Assembly: GCF_902498995.1 (NCBI RefSeq)
Contig: NZ_CABVLY010000036.1
Span: forward strand, 1-64,000
DNA length: 64,000 nucleotides
Direction: 5' to 3'
Source: Burkholderia anthina
GTDB taxonomy: Bacteria; Pseudomonadota; Gammaproteobacteria; Burkholderiales; Burkholderiaceae
The translations under genes were made by a program, and so were the position numbers. The notes under the pieces are model-generated. The model worked only from the letters and a program-made list of their open reading frames with translations, made no database searches and was not told where the DNA came from. Shown piece after piece: positions 35,084-43,562 of this stretch. The first letter of the stretch is position 1. Every line of letters starts with the position of its first letter.

Positions 35084-35240
35084 GGGCGGCTCACGTTGCC
35101 GCGCCATCGCCGTACAGGCGTGTACCGGACCGTGGCGTTGCAGGTCGCGTGGGACGATGCGCTCGAAACGGTGTCCGTCATGGAGCGGATGGTGGTCGAT
35201 ACGACGTTCGCCGAGGTGCGGACGAGGGCGCACGCGGCGG
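35084..35240 (+). pseudogene. Stray copy of the nadV 3' end
   Basis: The stretch from GGGCGGCTCACGTTGC (35085-35100 region) onward matches the nadV 3' end at about 27811-27990: GGATGATGCGCTCGAAACGG-type and GACGTTCGCCGAGGTGCG stretches recur with scattered substitutions and a deletion of some 25 bp. Only the last 50 or so codons are present, without a start. It abuts the IS5 remnant, so it was probably captured or left by a rearrangement. Confidence 0.8.
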
Positions 35241-35319
35241 AGGCTCGACGGTGGGGGGCGTGAGAGAAGGCGTCACCTCGTCGCTGACGATGTCCGGTGG
35301 TGGTGAATCGAAACGGCTT

Positions 35320-35799
35320 TCAACGGAGGACTCCGGATGTCGGCGTGATGCGAGGATCATCGCAAAGATGCCGGCATCCGTTCTTGCATATCGGAACCAG
35401 TGTCACACCAATCTGGAGATAGCCTTCGCGGCCGGTACTGTCTTTCGGGTATGGTTTCGAAATAATGTGCGTATCCGACCATATGTTTTCGGCCTTGATA
35501 CCCAATTGAACCAGATACGCCTTCAGGTTTGCCGCGCGTTGCAGCGCGAGCGCTTGCGGATCATTTTCCCCGACGTACGCGCCGGCCGCGATGATGCCGC
35601 GGATTCCGACATCCGGCCATTGGCGGGCGCGTATCACCATCGCCGCGATCTCGACGCGATCAGCGTTCGGAATGCCGGCCGAGTTGAGCGGGACGCTGTC
35701 GAGCATGTCTTCGGACACGGTACATGCCAGGAGCGGCGACGAAAATAGCAGGCACAGCCAGAGTGCCATGCCTGTCGGGCGGGGAAGCAGTTTCACCAC
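35320..35799 (-). CDS. Exported protein, OmpA-like fold; possible immunity partner
   Basis: 159 residues from GTG 35799 (or the adjacent GTG 35796, which overlaps the upstream stop as GTGA). A Sec signal ends near LLFSSPLLACT, making a periplasmic protein or lipoprotein. The mature part, with DVGIRGIIAAGAYVGEN, ALQRAANLKAYLVQLGIKAE and the Cys-rich VPICKNGCRHLCDDPR end, resembles a degenerate OmpA-like peptidoglycan-associated fold. Local GC is well below the flanks. Tight coupling to an M35-like peptidase gene suggests a periplasmic immunity role; this is inference from context. I know of similar uncharacterised Burkholderia proteins but cannot verify by search. Confidence 0.7.
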   Translation of the reverse strand: MVKLLPRPTGMALWLCLLFSSPLLACTVSEDMLDSVPLNSAGIPNADRVEIAAMVIRARQWPDVGIRGIIAAGAYVGENDPQALALQRAANLKAYLVQLGIKAENIWSDTHIISKPYPKDSTGREGYLQIGVTLVPICKNGCRHLCDDPRITPTSGVLR

Positions 35800-36494
35800 A
35801 GGATCCTGTCGTCAAAGAATGCAATGTAGCAAGCGAGGCTGTCTGCGTTGTGGATCGCGATGTCTCCATTCTCTTGGGCCCAGTATTTCAAACCCGTTCC
35901 AAATCCGTAGACTTCATCGTTCGAGTCGAAGGTATCGACGTAGTGCGTGCATTCGTGGATCAGGACCTTGAGCTTGCAGTTGGTGGAGAGGCGAACGTCG
36001 GGCAGTGAGCAAAAATGAGGGTAGATTGCGATGATTCGCCTGTCCGAATCGGGCTTGCATATCGCTGCATCCGTGATTCCATTGTCCGGAAAAACCGTAC
36101 ATGTGATGTTTCGCTGTTTCTGCTCGTCCCACCGGATCACATTCTCCGGCTTCAATTCCTGCATGACGCGCAGGAGTTTCGGTAACCCGGTTCTCAGGCG
36201 AGTCCGAACTGCTTCATCGGATCGTCCGAACCAGGTCTGGATGCGTTGTTGCTCTTCGGGTGCCCAGCCCTCCACACCACGAATCCGTTCCTGAATCAAC
36301 GTAACCGCAGCGTCGCGCAATCTCACGATCAGCTTGCGGAATGCATTATTCGACATGTTTTCGCAAATCCGAGCCATATCGAGTTCGATGACATGCGTGG
36401 ATCCCGGGATTGTGTTGGTGCAGGCGCTGCCGACACACACCCATTCTTCATCGTCGTCGTTGACCGGGCTGTCGGGATTCAGTGGTTCGCTCAT
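35793..36494 (-). CDS. M35-like (aspzincin) metallopeptidase, candidate secreted effector
   Basis: 233 residues with no signal peptide. The zinc site is HECTH (H180, E181, H184), followed by SNDEVYGFGTG with a candidate third ligand Asp 193, and HNADSLACYIAFF near 215-227. This order (HExxH, then D in a D-x2-(G)YG context, then NADS) matches deuterolysin and lysine-specific metalloendopeptidases of family M35. The first 40 residues are acidic and end in a Cys-containing stretch. The gene overlaps the exported partner downstream. Absence of a signal peptide and such a partner are typical of T6SS effectors in Burkholderia, but no VgrG, PAAR or Hcp gene is in the window. GC is near 45-55%. Confidence 0.8.
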   Translation of the reverse strand: MSEPLNPDSPVNDDDEEWVCVGSACTNTIPGSTHVIELDMARICENMSNNAFRKLIVRLRDAAVTLIQERIRGVEGWAPEEQQRIQTWFGRSDEAVRTRLRTGLPKLLRVMQELKPENVIRWDEQKQRNITCTVFPDNGITDAAICKPDSDRRIIAIYPHFCSLPDVRLSTNCKLKVLIHECTHYVDTFDSNDEVYGFGTGLKYWAQENGDIAIHNADSLACYIAFFDDRILW

Positions 36495-36598
36495 TGATTC
36501 GATAGGTCTCTTGATGAATTTGACCAGAACTATCGAGGAATCAACGAGTATGCGTCTATGAGACGAGTATGATTTTGCGAACGGGGGGATCATGAACG

Positions 36599-38065
36599 TT
36601 ACGGATCCCTGGTCAATGAACGTTCCCCAGCATCCCTCCGTGCGTCCGCCCGCGCCGCCTCCATCGCCCGCGCAAGCGCATCGAACACCGCCGGTCCCTT
36701 GCAGCGCGACACGTTGAAGCGCATGAACGACGTCGCGCTGCGCGCCGCACTGAACACGTTCCCCGGCGCGAGCACCACGTCGTGATCGAGCGCGTGGCGC
36801 GCGACGTGCGCGGCGTCGAGCCCGTCGGGCAATTCCGCCCATACGAACAGTCCGCCGCGCGGTTCCGTCCAGATTCCGAGTCCGGAACGCGCGAGCCGCC
36901 GTACCGTCTCGCCCATCGCATCCGCGAGATGCGCGCGCAGGCTGTCGAGATGGCGGCGGTACGTGCCGTCGACGAGCAGCCGGTGCACGACGTTGGCGCC
37001 GATCTGCGCATTGCCGAACGACGTCGCGAGCTTCAGGTCGACGAGCGCGTCGATCCATTCGGGACGCGCGGCGACATAGCCGCAGCGGATCGCGGCCGAC
37101 AGCGTCTTCGAGAAGCTGCCGATCGACACGACGCGCGACAGCCCGTCGAACGCCGCGAGGCGCGGCGCGGGCGTGCTCTCGAAGTCCGCGAAGATGTCGT
37201 CCTCGACGATCAGCAACCCATGCTCGGCCGCGAGCGTCAGCAGCCGGTGCGCGACCGGCGGCGCGAGCGTCGCGCCGGTCGGGTTGTGCAGCGCCGCGTT
37301 CGTGATGTAGAGCCGCGGACGATGCTCGACGAGCGCCTGTTCGAAGCGTTCGAGATCGGGGCCGTTCGGCGTGTACGGGACGCTGACGATCCGCGCGCGA
37401 TGCGCGCGCAGCAGCGCCTGGAAGTTGAAGTAGCACGGGTCGTCGAGCACGACGGTGTCGCCGGGTTCCAGCAGCAGCCGGCACACGAGATCGAGCGCAT
37501 GCGTGCCGCCGTCGGTCAGCATGATCTGCGCGGGCTCCGCATGGATGCCGTGCTGCGCGAGGCGCCACGCGAGCTGCTGGCGCAGGGCGGGCAGCCCGAG
37601 CGGCGTCGCATAGTCGGTCAGCGCGTCGGGTTCGTCGCGCGATACGGCGCGCAGCGCGCGGCGCAGGCTCTCGTCGGGCAGCCACGACGACGGCAGCCAG
37701 CCGCAGCCGGGTTTCACCGAGCCGGGGGCCGCTTCGAGCGCCTGGCGCGACAGCCACAGCGGATCGAGCTCGCGATCGAGGCGGGGCCCGAGTTCGGCGA
37801 GCGCGAGCGGCGGCGCATGGCCCGACACGTAGAAGCCGGAACCGCGGCGCGCGACGAGCACGCCTTCGCTCGCGAGCCGTTCGTATGCGTCGACGACGGT
37901 CGATTTCGACACGTGCAGCGCGTCGGCCATCATCCGGATCGACGGCACGCGCGCGCCGGGCATCAGCGTGCGGCTCGCGATCCGCGCGCGCAGCGTGTCC
38001 ATCACGGTTTCCACACGCGTGCGCGATGCCGCGGGCGGGGCGGGGTGCGGGGCGGATTGGCTCAT
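36599..38065 (-). CDS. MocR/GntR regulator with aminotransferase domain
   Basis: 488 residues from the ATG at 38065. The GntR winged HTH covers about 18-85 (VPSIRMMADALHVSKSTVVD), and a fold-type I aminotransferase-like domain follows, with the PLP lysine in SIGSFSKTLSAAIRCGY and substrate-site motifs NPTGATLAPP and DDPCYFNF. MocR proteins use PLP as co-effector to control vitamin B6, taurine, GABA or amino-acid transport genes. It is divergent from an EamA transporter, which is its likely target. The C-terminal part contains RFNVSRCKGPAVF in place of the usual late arginine region. Confidence 0.92.
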   Translation of the reverse strand: MSQSAPHPAPPAASRTRVETVMDTLRARIASRTLMPGARVPSIRMMADALHVSKSTVVDAYERLASEGVLVARRGSGFYVSGHAPPLALAELGPRLDRELDPLWLSRQALEAAPGSVKPGCGWLPSSWLPDESLRRALRAVSRDEPDALTDYATPLGLPALRQQLAWRLAQHGIHAEPAQIMLTDGGTHALDLVCRLLLEPGDTVVLDDPCYFNFQALLRAHRARIVSVPYTPNGPDLERFEQALVEHRPRLYITNAALHNPTGATLAPPVAHRLLTLAAEHGLLIVEDDIFADFESTPAPRLAAFDGLSRVVSIGSFSKTLSAAIRCGYVAARPEWIDALVDLKLATSFGNAQIGANVVHRLLVDGTYRRHLDSLRAHLADAMGETVRRLARSGLGIWTEPRGGLFVWAELPDGLDAAHVARHALDHDVVLAPGNVFSAARSATSFMRFNVSRCKGPAVFDALARAMEAARADARRDAGERSLTRDP

Positions 38066-38076
38066 GGCGAAAGGTG

Positions 38077-38105
38077 AACTGTACGGTCGGTTGTTCAGTA
38101 CAGTT
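38077..38105. promoter_or_regulatory. Inverted repeat operator between mocR-type gene and transporter
   Basis: AACTGTAC at 38077-38084 and its exact inverse GTACAGTT at 38098-38105 lie in the 127-bp divergent region, 12 bp before the regulator start. It is a natural binding site for the MocR protein. Confidence 0.55.
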
Positions 38106-38192
38106 TGTCCGAATTGTATTGGGCTGTAGCTTACGCGCATTTCGCGGGCGGCGGATCATCGGACATCCCCCTTTTTCCGATCAGGATGTGCC

Positions 38193-39080
38193 GTGCAAAA
38201 GACGACCGACGGATGGCTCAGCGGCCTGCTGGGCGTGATCATTTTCAGTGGCTCGCTGCCTGCGACGCGTGTCGCGGTGCAGGGGCTCGACCCGCTGTTC
38301 CTCACGTTCGCGCGTGCGGCGATCGCCGGGGTGCTCGGCCTCGGGTTGCTCGTCGCGCTGAAGCAGAAGCGCCCCACGCGTGCCGAGACCGCGTCGCTCG
38401 TCATCGTCGCGCTCGGGGTCGTGGTCGGTTTTCCGTTGCTGACCGCGCTTGCGCTGAAGCACGTGACGTCCGCGCACGCGATCGTGTTCGTCGGGCTGTT
38501 GCCGCTGGCGACGGCGCTGTTCGGCGTGTGGCGCGGCGGCGAACGGCCGAGGCTGCCGTTCTGGATCTTCTCGCTGCTCGGCAGCGGCGCGGTGGCCGCG
38601 TTTGCGCTGCGCAACGGCGGCAGTGCGTCGGTGGTCGGCGATGCGCTGATGCTGGCCGCGATCGTCGCCTGCGGGCTCGGCTATGCGGAAGGCGCGCGCC
38701 TGTCGCGCCAGCTCGGCGGCTGGCAGGTGATCTCGTGGGCGCTGGTGCTGTCGCTGCCGGTGATGCTGCCGCTCGCGTGGTTCACGTGGCCGGCCACGTT
38801 CGACGGCGTCGACGCCGCCGCGCTGTGGGGGCTCGCCTATGTGTCGCTGTTCAGCATGCTGATCGGCTTCGTGTTCTGGTATCGCGGGCTCGCGCTCGGC
38901 GGGATCGCGGGCGTCGGGCAGCTGCAGCTGCTGCAGCCGTTCTTCGGCTTCCTGCTCGCGGCCGGGCTGCTGCACGAGACGGTGCCGCCGTCGATGCTCG
39001 TCGTGACGGTCGTGGTCGTCGGCTGCGTCGCGGGCGCGAAGTACTTTTCGAAAATGGCGCCGGTGCAGCGTGCGGGCTGA
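38193..39080 (+). CDS. EamA/DMT family transporter
   Basis: 295 residues from a GTG start. Ten hydrophobic segments in two EamA repeats can be followed, beginning GWLSGLLGVIIFSGSLPATR and, in the second half, GLAYVSLFSMLIGFVFWYRG. DMT transporters of this group export metabolites or amino acids. It is divergent from the MocR gene, and control by it is the best guess for regulation. The substrate is unknown. Confidence 0.9.
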   Translation: MQKTTDGWLSGLLGVIIFSGSLPATRVAVQGLDPLFLTFARAAIAGVLGLGLLVALKQKRPTRAETASLVIVALGVVVGFPLLTALALKHVTSAHAIVFVGLLPLATALFGVWRGGERPRLPFWIFSLLGSGAVAAFALRNGGSASVVGDALMLAAIVACGLGYAEGARLSRQLGGWQVISWALVLSLPVMLPLAWFTWPATFDGVDAAALWGLAYVSLFSMLIGFVFWYRGLALGGIAGVGQLQLLQPFFGFLLAAGLLHETVPPSMLVVTVVVVGCVAGAKYFSKMAPVQRAG

Positions 39081-39150
39081 CGCGCGGCGCATGGCGACGT
39101 GACGGGCCCGGTCGAACAAGCGGATCTGCCGCGTGCCGAGCGTCGCGAAA

Positions 39151-39179
39151 GACGGGCCGTGCATGCCGCACGGCCCGTT
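39151..39179. terminator. Hairpin between convergent genes
   Basis: A perfect 10-bp stem, CGGGCCGTGC (39153-39162) with GCACGGCCCG (39168-39177), around a 5-base loop. It lies between the EamA gene and the convergent DUF3088 gene. There is no long T-run; a shared weak terminator is likely. Confidence 0.5.
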
Positions 39180-39213
39180 CGCCGGCACCCGTCGACATCA
39201 GGCGCCCGCGGGC

Positions 39214-39558
39214 TTACGCAGCGTGCGCAACGCCGTATTGCGACGACAGATAGCGCCGGATATCGGCGGGCGAAGCGATGAAGCGCCGGCCGTTGTGTTC
39301 GCGAATCCCGATCGCATCGTCCTTCGGCGTCTGCCCGTTGCCCAGCACGAGCACGGGTGCCGACTGGTTGTCCTCGCCGATCAGCGCGACGATCGGCTGG
39401 CGCGGCCGCGGCGCATCGACGTACTCGACCGCGACCGCGTCGCGCAATTGCGGATAGAAACTGAGCAGCCCTTCGACGGCAACCGAGTCGCCGCAGTAGA
39501 ACGGACCTTCGGCGTCCTTGAAGAAACCCGGGCGGAGAATGAACAGCGTGTCTTTCAT
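39214..39558 (-). CDS. DUF3088 family protein
   Basis: 114 residues from the ATG at 39558. FILRPGFFKDAEGPFYCGDS at the start and RPRQPIVALIGEDNQSAPVL in the middle match DUF3088, which looks like a thioredoxin/GST-fold-like domain with a single Cys. It is cytoplasmic and of unknown function. Its start lies 84 bp downstream of the stop of the beta-lyase gene on the same strand, so the two may be co-transcribed. Confidence 0.8.
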   Translation of the reverse strand: MKDTLFILRPGFFKDAEGPFYCGDSVAVEGLLSFYPQLRDAVAVEYVDAPRPRQPIVALIGEDNQSAPVLVLGNGQTPKDDAIGIREHNGRRFIASPADIRRYLSSQYGVAHAA

Positions 39559-39642
39559 GATGGCCTCGCTATCAGTAGTGGTCGAACGTTGAAAAAAGCG
39601 TGATGCGTCGTGATATGAACAGGCGCGCTGCATTGCCCGATA

Positions 39643-40830
39643 TCAGGCTTCCGCGAATGCGGCGGCGGCGGCGCGCATTCTCGCGAAACCGGCGTCGAGG
39701 TCCGCGATCATGTCGTCCGGATGCTCGAGCCCCGCGTGAATGCGCAGCAGCGGGCCGGCGGCCGCCCATTGCGTCGCGGTGCGATGGCGCGACGGGTTCG
39801 ACGGGATGATCAGGCTTTCGAAGCCGCCCCAGCTGTAGCCCATGCCGAAGCACGTCATGCCGTCGAGCAGCGCACGCACGGCCTCGCCGGGCTGCGGATG
39901 CAGCACCAGGCCGAACAGCCCGCACGCGCCCGTGAAGTCGCGTTGCCACAGCGCGTGGCCGGCGTCGCCGGGCCGCGCCGGATACAGGATCTGTGCGACT
40001 TCCGGCTGCCGCGCGAGCCATTCGGTCAGCACGTGCGCGTTGCGCTGGTGCCGCTCGAGCCGGACCGACAGCGTGCGCAGGCCGCGCAGCGCGAGATACG
40101 CATCGTCGCCGCTGACCGTCATCCCGAGCTGCCGGTAGCAGCGCGTGACTTTCGGCGCGAGCGCCTCGGTGGTCAGGATCACGCCCATCAGCACGTCGGA
40201 GTGGCCGGCGATGTATTTCGTCGCCGCATGGATCGACACGTCGACGCCATGCGAGAACGAACGGAAATTCAGCGGCGTGCCCCACGTGTTGTCGAGCAGC
40301 ACGACCGCGCCGTGCTCGTGTGCGACGCGGCAGATCGCGGGGATGTCCTGCACTTCGAAGGTCAGCGAGCCGGGCGACTCGGCGAATATCGCGCGCGTGT
40401 TGGGCCGCATCAGCGACGCGATGCCGGCGCCGATCGACGGATCGTAGTATGTCGTTTCGATGCCGAGGCGCGCGAGCGTTTCGTCGCAGAACGAGCGCGT
40501 CGGATCGTACGCGGAGTCGACCATCAGCAGATGGTCGCCGGGATCGAGCACCGCGAGCAGCGCGGTCGTGATCGCGCTGAGTCCGCTCGGCGTCAGCAGC
40601 GCGGCGTGCGCGCCTTCGAGACGCGCGAGCGCCTTTTCGAGCGCGCGCGTGGTCGGGCTGCCGTGCCGTCCGTACGCGAGCGGCGTGCCGCGCACCGCGT
40701 CGAGCGCGTCGGTGCCGTGAAAAAGCAGCGTCGACTGGCGATACACGGGCGGATTCACCGGCGAGCCGGGCTGGCCGTGCGAGCGGCCTTCGTGAGCGAG
40801 GAGGGTGTCGGTCGAGTGCAGGTGGTTCAA
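39643..40830 (-). CDS. metC: PLP-dependent cystathionine beta-lyase-type enzyme
   Basis: 395 residues of the Cys/Met metabolism PLP family. The PLP lysine is in SIHAATKYIAGHSD, and NTWGTP, YGRHGSPTTRALE and GYSWGGFESLI (near 345) are the MetC marks. It should cleave cystathionine or cystine to release homocysteine or thiocysteine, ammonia and pyruvate. It lies directly downstream of the three transporter genes on the same strand, consistent with uptake and breakdown of cystine-like compounds. Confidence 0.88.
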   Translation of the reverse strand: MNHLHSTDTLLAHEGRSHGQPGSPVNPPVYRQSTLLFHGTDALDAVRGTPLAYGRHGSPTTRALEKALARLEGAHAALLTPSGLSAITTALLAVLDPGDHLLMVDSAYDPTRSFCDETLARLGIETTYYDPSIGAGIASLMRPNTRAIFAESPGSLTFEVQDIPAICRVAHEHGAVVLLDNTWGTPLNFRSFSHGVDVSIHAATKYIAGHSDVLMGVILTTEALAPKVTRCYRQLGMTVSGDDAYLALRGLRTLSVRLERHQRNAHVLTEWLARQPEVAQILYPARPGDAGHALWQRDFTGACGLFGLVLHPQPGEAVRALLDGMTCFGMGYSWGGFESLIIPSNPSRHRTATQWAAAGPLLRIHAGLEHPDDMIADLDAGFARMRAAAAAFAEA

Positions 40831-40881
40831 GATGTCGTCCTTTGAAAGTCGGTCAATCGAAGCGGTGCGGCCGTCGTGCGC

Positions 40882-41607
40882 TCAGTGCAGGATCTTGTCG
40901 AGGAAGTCGCGCGCGCGGTCGGAGCGCGGCGCGGCGAAGAATGCATCGCTTGCCGCATCCTCGACCACCGCGCCCTGGTCCATGAAGATCACGCGATGCG
41001 CGACCTTTCTCGCGAAGCCCATTTCGTGCGTGACGCACACCATCGTCATCCCGTCGCGCGCCAGCTCGACCATCACGTCGAGCACTTCGTTGATCATCTC
41101 CGGGTCGAGCGCGGAGGTCGGTTCGTCGAACAGCATCGCGACCGGGTTCATCGACAGCGCGCGCGCAATCGCGACGCGTTGCTGCTGCCCGCCGGACAAC
41201 TGCCCCGGATACTTGTGCGCATGGGCCTTCAGACCGACGCGATCGAGCAGCTTCATCGCGTTCTCGATCGCCTCGTCCTTGCGGCGGCCGAGCACCTTGA
41301 CCTGCGCGAGCGTCAGGTTGTCGGTGATCGACAGGTGCGGAAACAGCTCGAAATGCTGAAACACCATGCCGACCCGCGCACGCAGTTGCGCGAGTTTCGC
41401 GGCGGGATCGCCGAGCCGCATCCCGTCGACGACGATGCTGCCTTTCTGGAACGGCTCGAGGCCGTTGATGGTCTTGATCAGCGTCGACTTGCCGGAGCCC
41501 GACGGCCCGCACACGACGACCACTTCGCCTTTCGAGACCGCCGCGCTGCATGCGGAAAGGACCTGATGCTTGCCATACCACTTCGATACGTTGTCGAGCG
41601 TGATCAT
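40882..41607 (-). CDS. Amino acid (cystine-type) ABC transporter ATPase
   Basis: 241 residues from the ATG at 41607; an in-frame ATG at 41631 would add eight residues. Walker A GPSGSGKST, Q-loop FQHFELFPH, signature LSGGQQQR and Walker B MLFDEPTSALD are all intact. It is the energy-coupling subunit of a polar amino acid importer. Order on the minus strand is binding protein, permease, ATPase, beta-lyase. Confidence 0.94.
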   Translation of the reverse strand: MITLDNVSKWYGKHQVLSACSAAVSKGEVVVVCGPSGSGKSTLIKTINGLEPFQKGSIVVDGMRLGDPAAKLAQLRARVGMVFQHFELFPHLSITDNLTLAQVKVLGRRKDEAIENAMKLLDRVGLKAHAHKYPGQLSGGQQQRVAIARALSMNPVAMLFDEPTSALDPEMINEVLDVMVELARDGMTMVCVTHEMGFARKVAHRVIFMDQGAVVEDAASDAFFAAPRSDRARDFLDKILH

Positions 41608-41651
41608 GTTGTGTCCGTGGTTGAGGTTCATGTTGATGGGCGCGTGCCTGC

Positions 41652-42311
41652 TCAATGCGTGGACGGCAGCGAGAGGCGCGTTTCGACGCGGCCCTGCAGG
41701 CGCGTGAGCAGCGTGCTGAGCACCCAGTAGATCGCGGCGGCGGCGAGGTAGAGCGGCAGCGGCTGGAAGGTCGCGGCGATCACTTCCTGCGTCGAGCGCA
41801 GCAACTCGGTGACGGTGATCACCGACACGAGCGACGTGTCCTTGATCAGGCTGATCAGCGTGTTGCCGAGGCTCGGCACGGCCAGGCGCAGCGCCTGCGG
41901 GCAGACGATGTAGCGCAGGGTCTGCACGTGCGTGAGGCCGAGGCTGTGCGCGGCCGCCCATTGTCCGCGGCCGATGCCGAGGATCGCGCCGCGCATGCTT
42001 TCGGACAGGTACGCGCCGGCATTGAGCGTCAGCGTGAAGATGCCGGCCGTCGTCGGGTCGAGCGTGATGCCGAGATCGGGCAGCCCGTAGTAGACGACGA
42101 ACATCTGCACGAGCAGCGGCGTGCCGCGCATCAGGCTCACGTAGCCTTGCGCGAGGCCGGACGCGAGCCGGTTGCTGCCGATGCGCATGATGGCGACCAC
42201 GAGCCCGACGACGAGGCCGAGCGCCATCGACGCCACCGCGAATTTCAGCGTGAGCAGCGCGCCCTTCATCATGACGGGCAGCGTATGAATGATCAGATCG
42301 AGTGCTTCCAT
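41652..42311 (-). CDS. Amino acid (cystine-type) ABC transporter permease
   Basis: 219 residues with five hydrophobic segments. VSLMRGTPLLVQMFVVYYG and the EAA loop region SESMRGAILGIGRGQWAAAH are typical of HisMQ/TcyB-type permeases. It forms the membrane channel with the adjacent ATPase. It lies 67 bp after the binding-protein gene. Confidence 0.93.
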   Translation of the reverse strand: MEALDLIIHTLPVMMKGALLTLKFAVASMALGLVVGLVVAIMRIGSNRLASGLAQGYVSLMRGTPLLVQMFVVYYGLPDLGITLDPTTAGIFTLTLNAGAYLSESMRGAILGIGRGQWAAAHSLGLTHVQTLRYIVCPQALRLAVPSLGNTLISLIKDTSLVSVITVTELLRSTQEVIAATFQPLPLYLAAAAIYWVLSTLLTRLQGRVETRLSLPSTH

Positions 42312-42378
42312 CGCGTGTCTCCTGATTGTGTTTTCGACGGCCCGCGCATTGGGGCGCGCGGGCTCGTGCAGCGCTGCG

Positions 42379-43179
42379 TTATTGCGTGACCGGCCGGGAG
42401 GTGTCCGCGCCGAACCACTGCATCGAGATCTTCTTCAGCGTGCCGTCCTGCTGCAGCGATGCGACCGCGTCGTCGATTGCCTTCGCGAATTTCGGATTGC
42501 CCTTGCGGAACGGGATGCCCATCCGGTCTTCGCCGCCCGGGAGCACGGAGCCGGGGCGCAGCGGCAGGTGCGAGTTCTTGATCAGGTAGCTCAGCATCAG
42601 GCGGTCGTTGACCGCCGCATCGATACGGCCCGCCGCGAGGTCGCGCAGGTTCTCCGGCGTGCCCGGATACACCTGCAGATCGATCGCGGGCACGGTCTTC
42701 ACGAGATCGACGTAGTTGCTGCCCATCGTCACGCCGACTTTTTTGCCCTTCAGTTCGTCGAGCGACTTGAACGCACGCGTGTCGTTCTGGCGTTGCAGCA
42801 GTTGCGCGGACGAATACACGTAAGGTGTACTGAAATCGAGCGCCTGCTGGCGCGACGGCGTGATCGCCACCTGGTTCACGATCACGTCGAACTTGCCGGC
42901 CTGCAGCCCGGCGAGAATCCCGCTCCATTCGGTCGTGACGAACTGCGGCTTCACGCCGAGCCGGGCGGCGACCGCCTTCGCGACGTCGACGTCGAACCCT
43001 TCGAGCTGCCCGTCGGCATTGCGGTAGTCGAACGGCGGGTAGGTGCCTTCGAGTGCGATCTTCAGCACGCCGGCCTGCTTGACGGTGTCGAGCAGGTCCG
43101 CCGCATGCGAGGCCGTGGCCGCCACGCAGAGGAGGGTGGCGGCGAGGCCTTGCTTGAGCGTCGAGGTGAAGTGTTTCAT
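42379..43179 (-). CDS. Amino acid (cystine-type) ABC transporter substrate-binding protein
   Basis: 266 residues with a Sec signal peptide cleaved near ATASHA/A (residue 26). GVLKIALEGTYPPFDYRNADG and GFDVDVAKAVAARLGVK are the FliY/TcyA family marks. It should bind cystine or a related amino acid in the periplasm; the beta-lyase in the same operon favours a sulfur amino acid. GGAG precedes the ATG. A candidate leader peptide ORF lies 157 bp upstream. Confidence 0.93.
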   Translation of the reverse strand: MKHFTSTLKQGLAATLLCVAATASHAADLLDTVKQAGVLKIALEGTYPPFDYRNADGQLEGFDVDVAKAVAARLGVKPQFVTTEWSGILAGLQAGKFDVIVNQVAITPSRQQALDFSTPYVYSSAQLLQRQNDTRAFKSLDELKGKKVGVTMGSNYVDLVKTVPAIDLQVYPGTPENLRDLAAGRIDAAVNDRLMLSYLIKNSHLPLRPGSVLPGGEDRMGIPFRKGNPKFAKAIDDAVASLQQDGTLKKISMQWFGADTSRPVTQ

Positions 43180-43336
43180 GGTCGTCTCCGTGGTCGTTGT
43201 CGAAAATTCAGGGTGTGCGTGTCCGCGGCGACGGGCGGCGTCGCCGTGGGCGGGAATCGGATAGAAGGGGGCGCGGCGGGATGCGGCGCGGGGCAGCGTG
43301 GCGGCGAGTGCGGCGCGTGCCGTTCGCCGCGATGCG

Positions 43337-43429
43337 TTACGGCATGCGTTCGCGCACGCAGGCGGACCGCACGGCGTTCGTATCGAACGGGTTCCGGTGC
43401 GCGGCGAGGAGTTCAAGCATCGTGTTCAT
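43337..43429 (-). CDS. Candidate leader peptide of the cystine-transport operon
   Basis: A 30-codon frame in the 599-bp region before the binding-protein gene. It ends RSACVRERMP, with a single Cys seven codons from the stop. Codon choice matches the coding bias of the region. The ribosome site is weak. Downstream, at 43226-43246, an 8-bp perfect hairpin (CGGCGACG with CGTCGCCG) lies before the structural genes, the layout of a translation-responsive leader. A role in sensing cysteine supply is a hypothesis. Confidence 0.4.
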   Translation of the reverse strand: MNTMLELLAAHRNPFDTNAVRSACVRERMP

Positions 43430-43562
43430 GATTGCCCGTGCGGCTTGCGAGTGAGGGTGACCGGCTGCATCGTCGATGCGTATCCGGCGACGCAAATGCT
43501 GAACGACTGAGGGCAATCTTAGTTTTGTCAAAAAGGAAAGTGCTTCCAAAAATGCGCGCACT

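Noticed and set aside
35086..35263. A functional second nadV gene
   Set aside because: Only the last part of the gene is present, with a deletion and no start codon or upstream domain.
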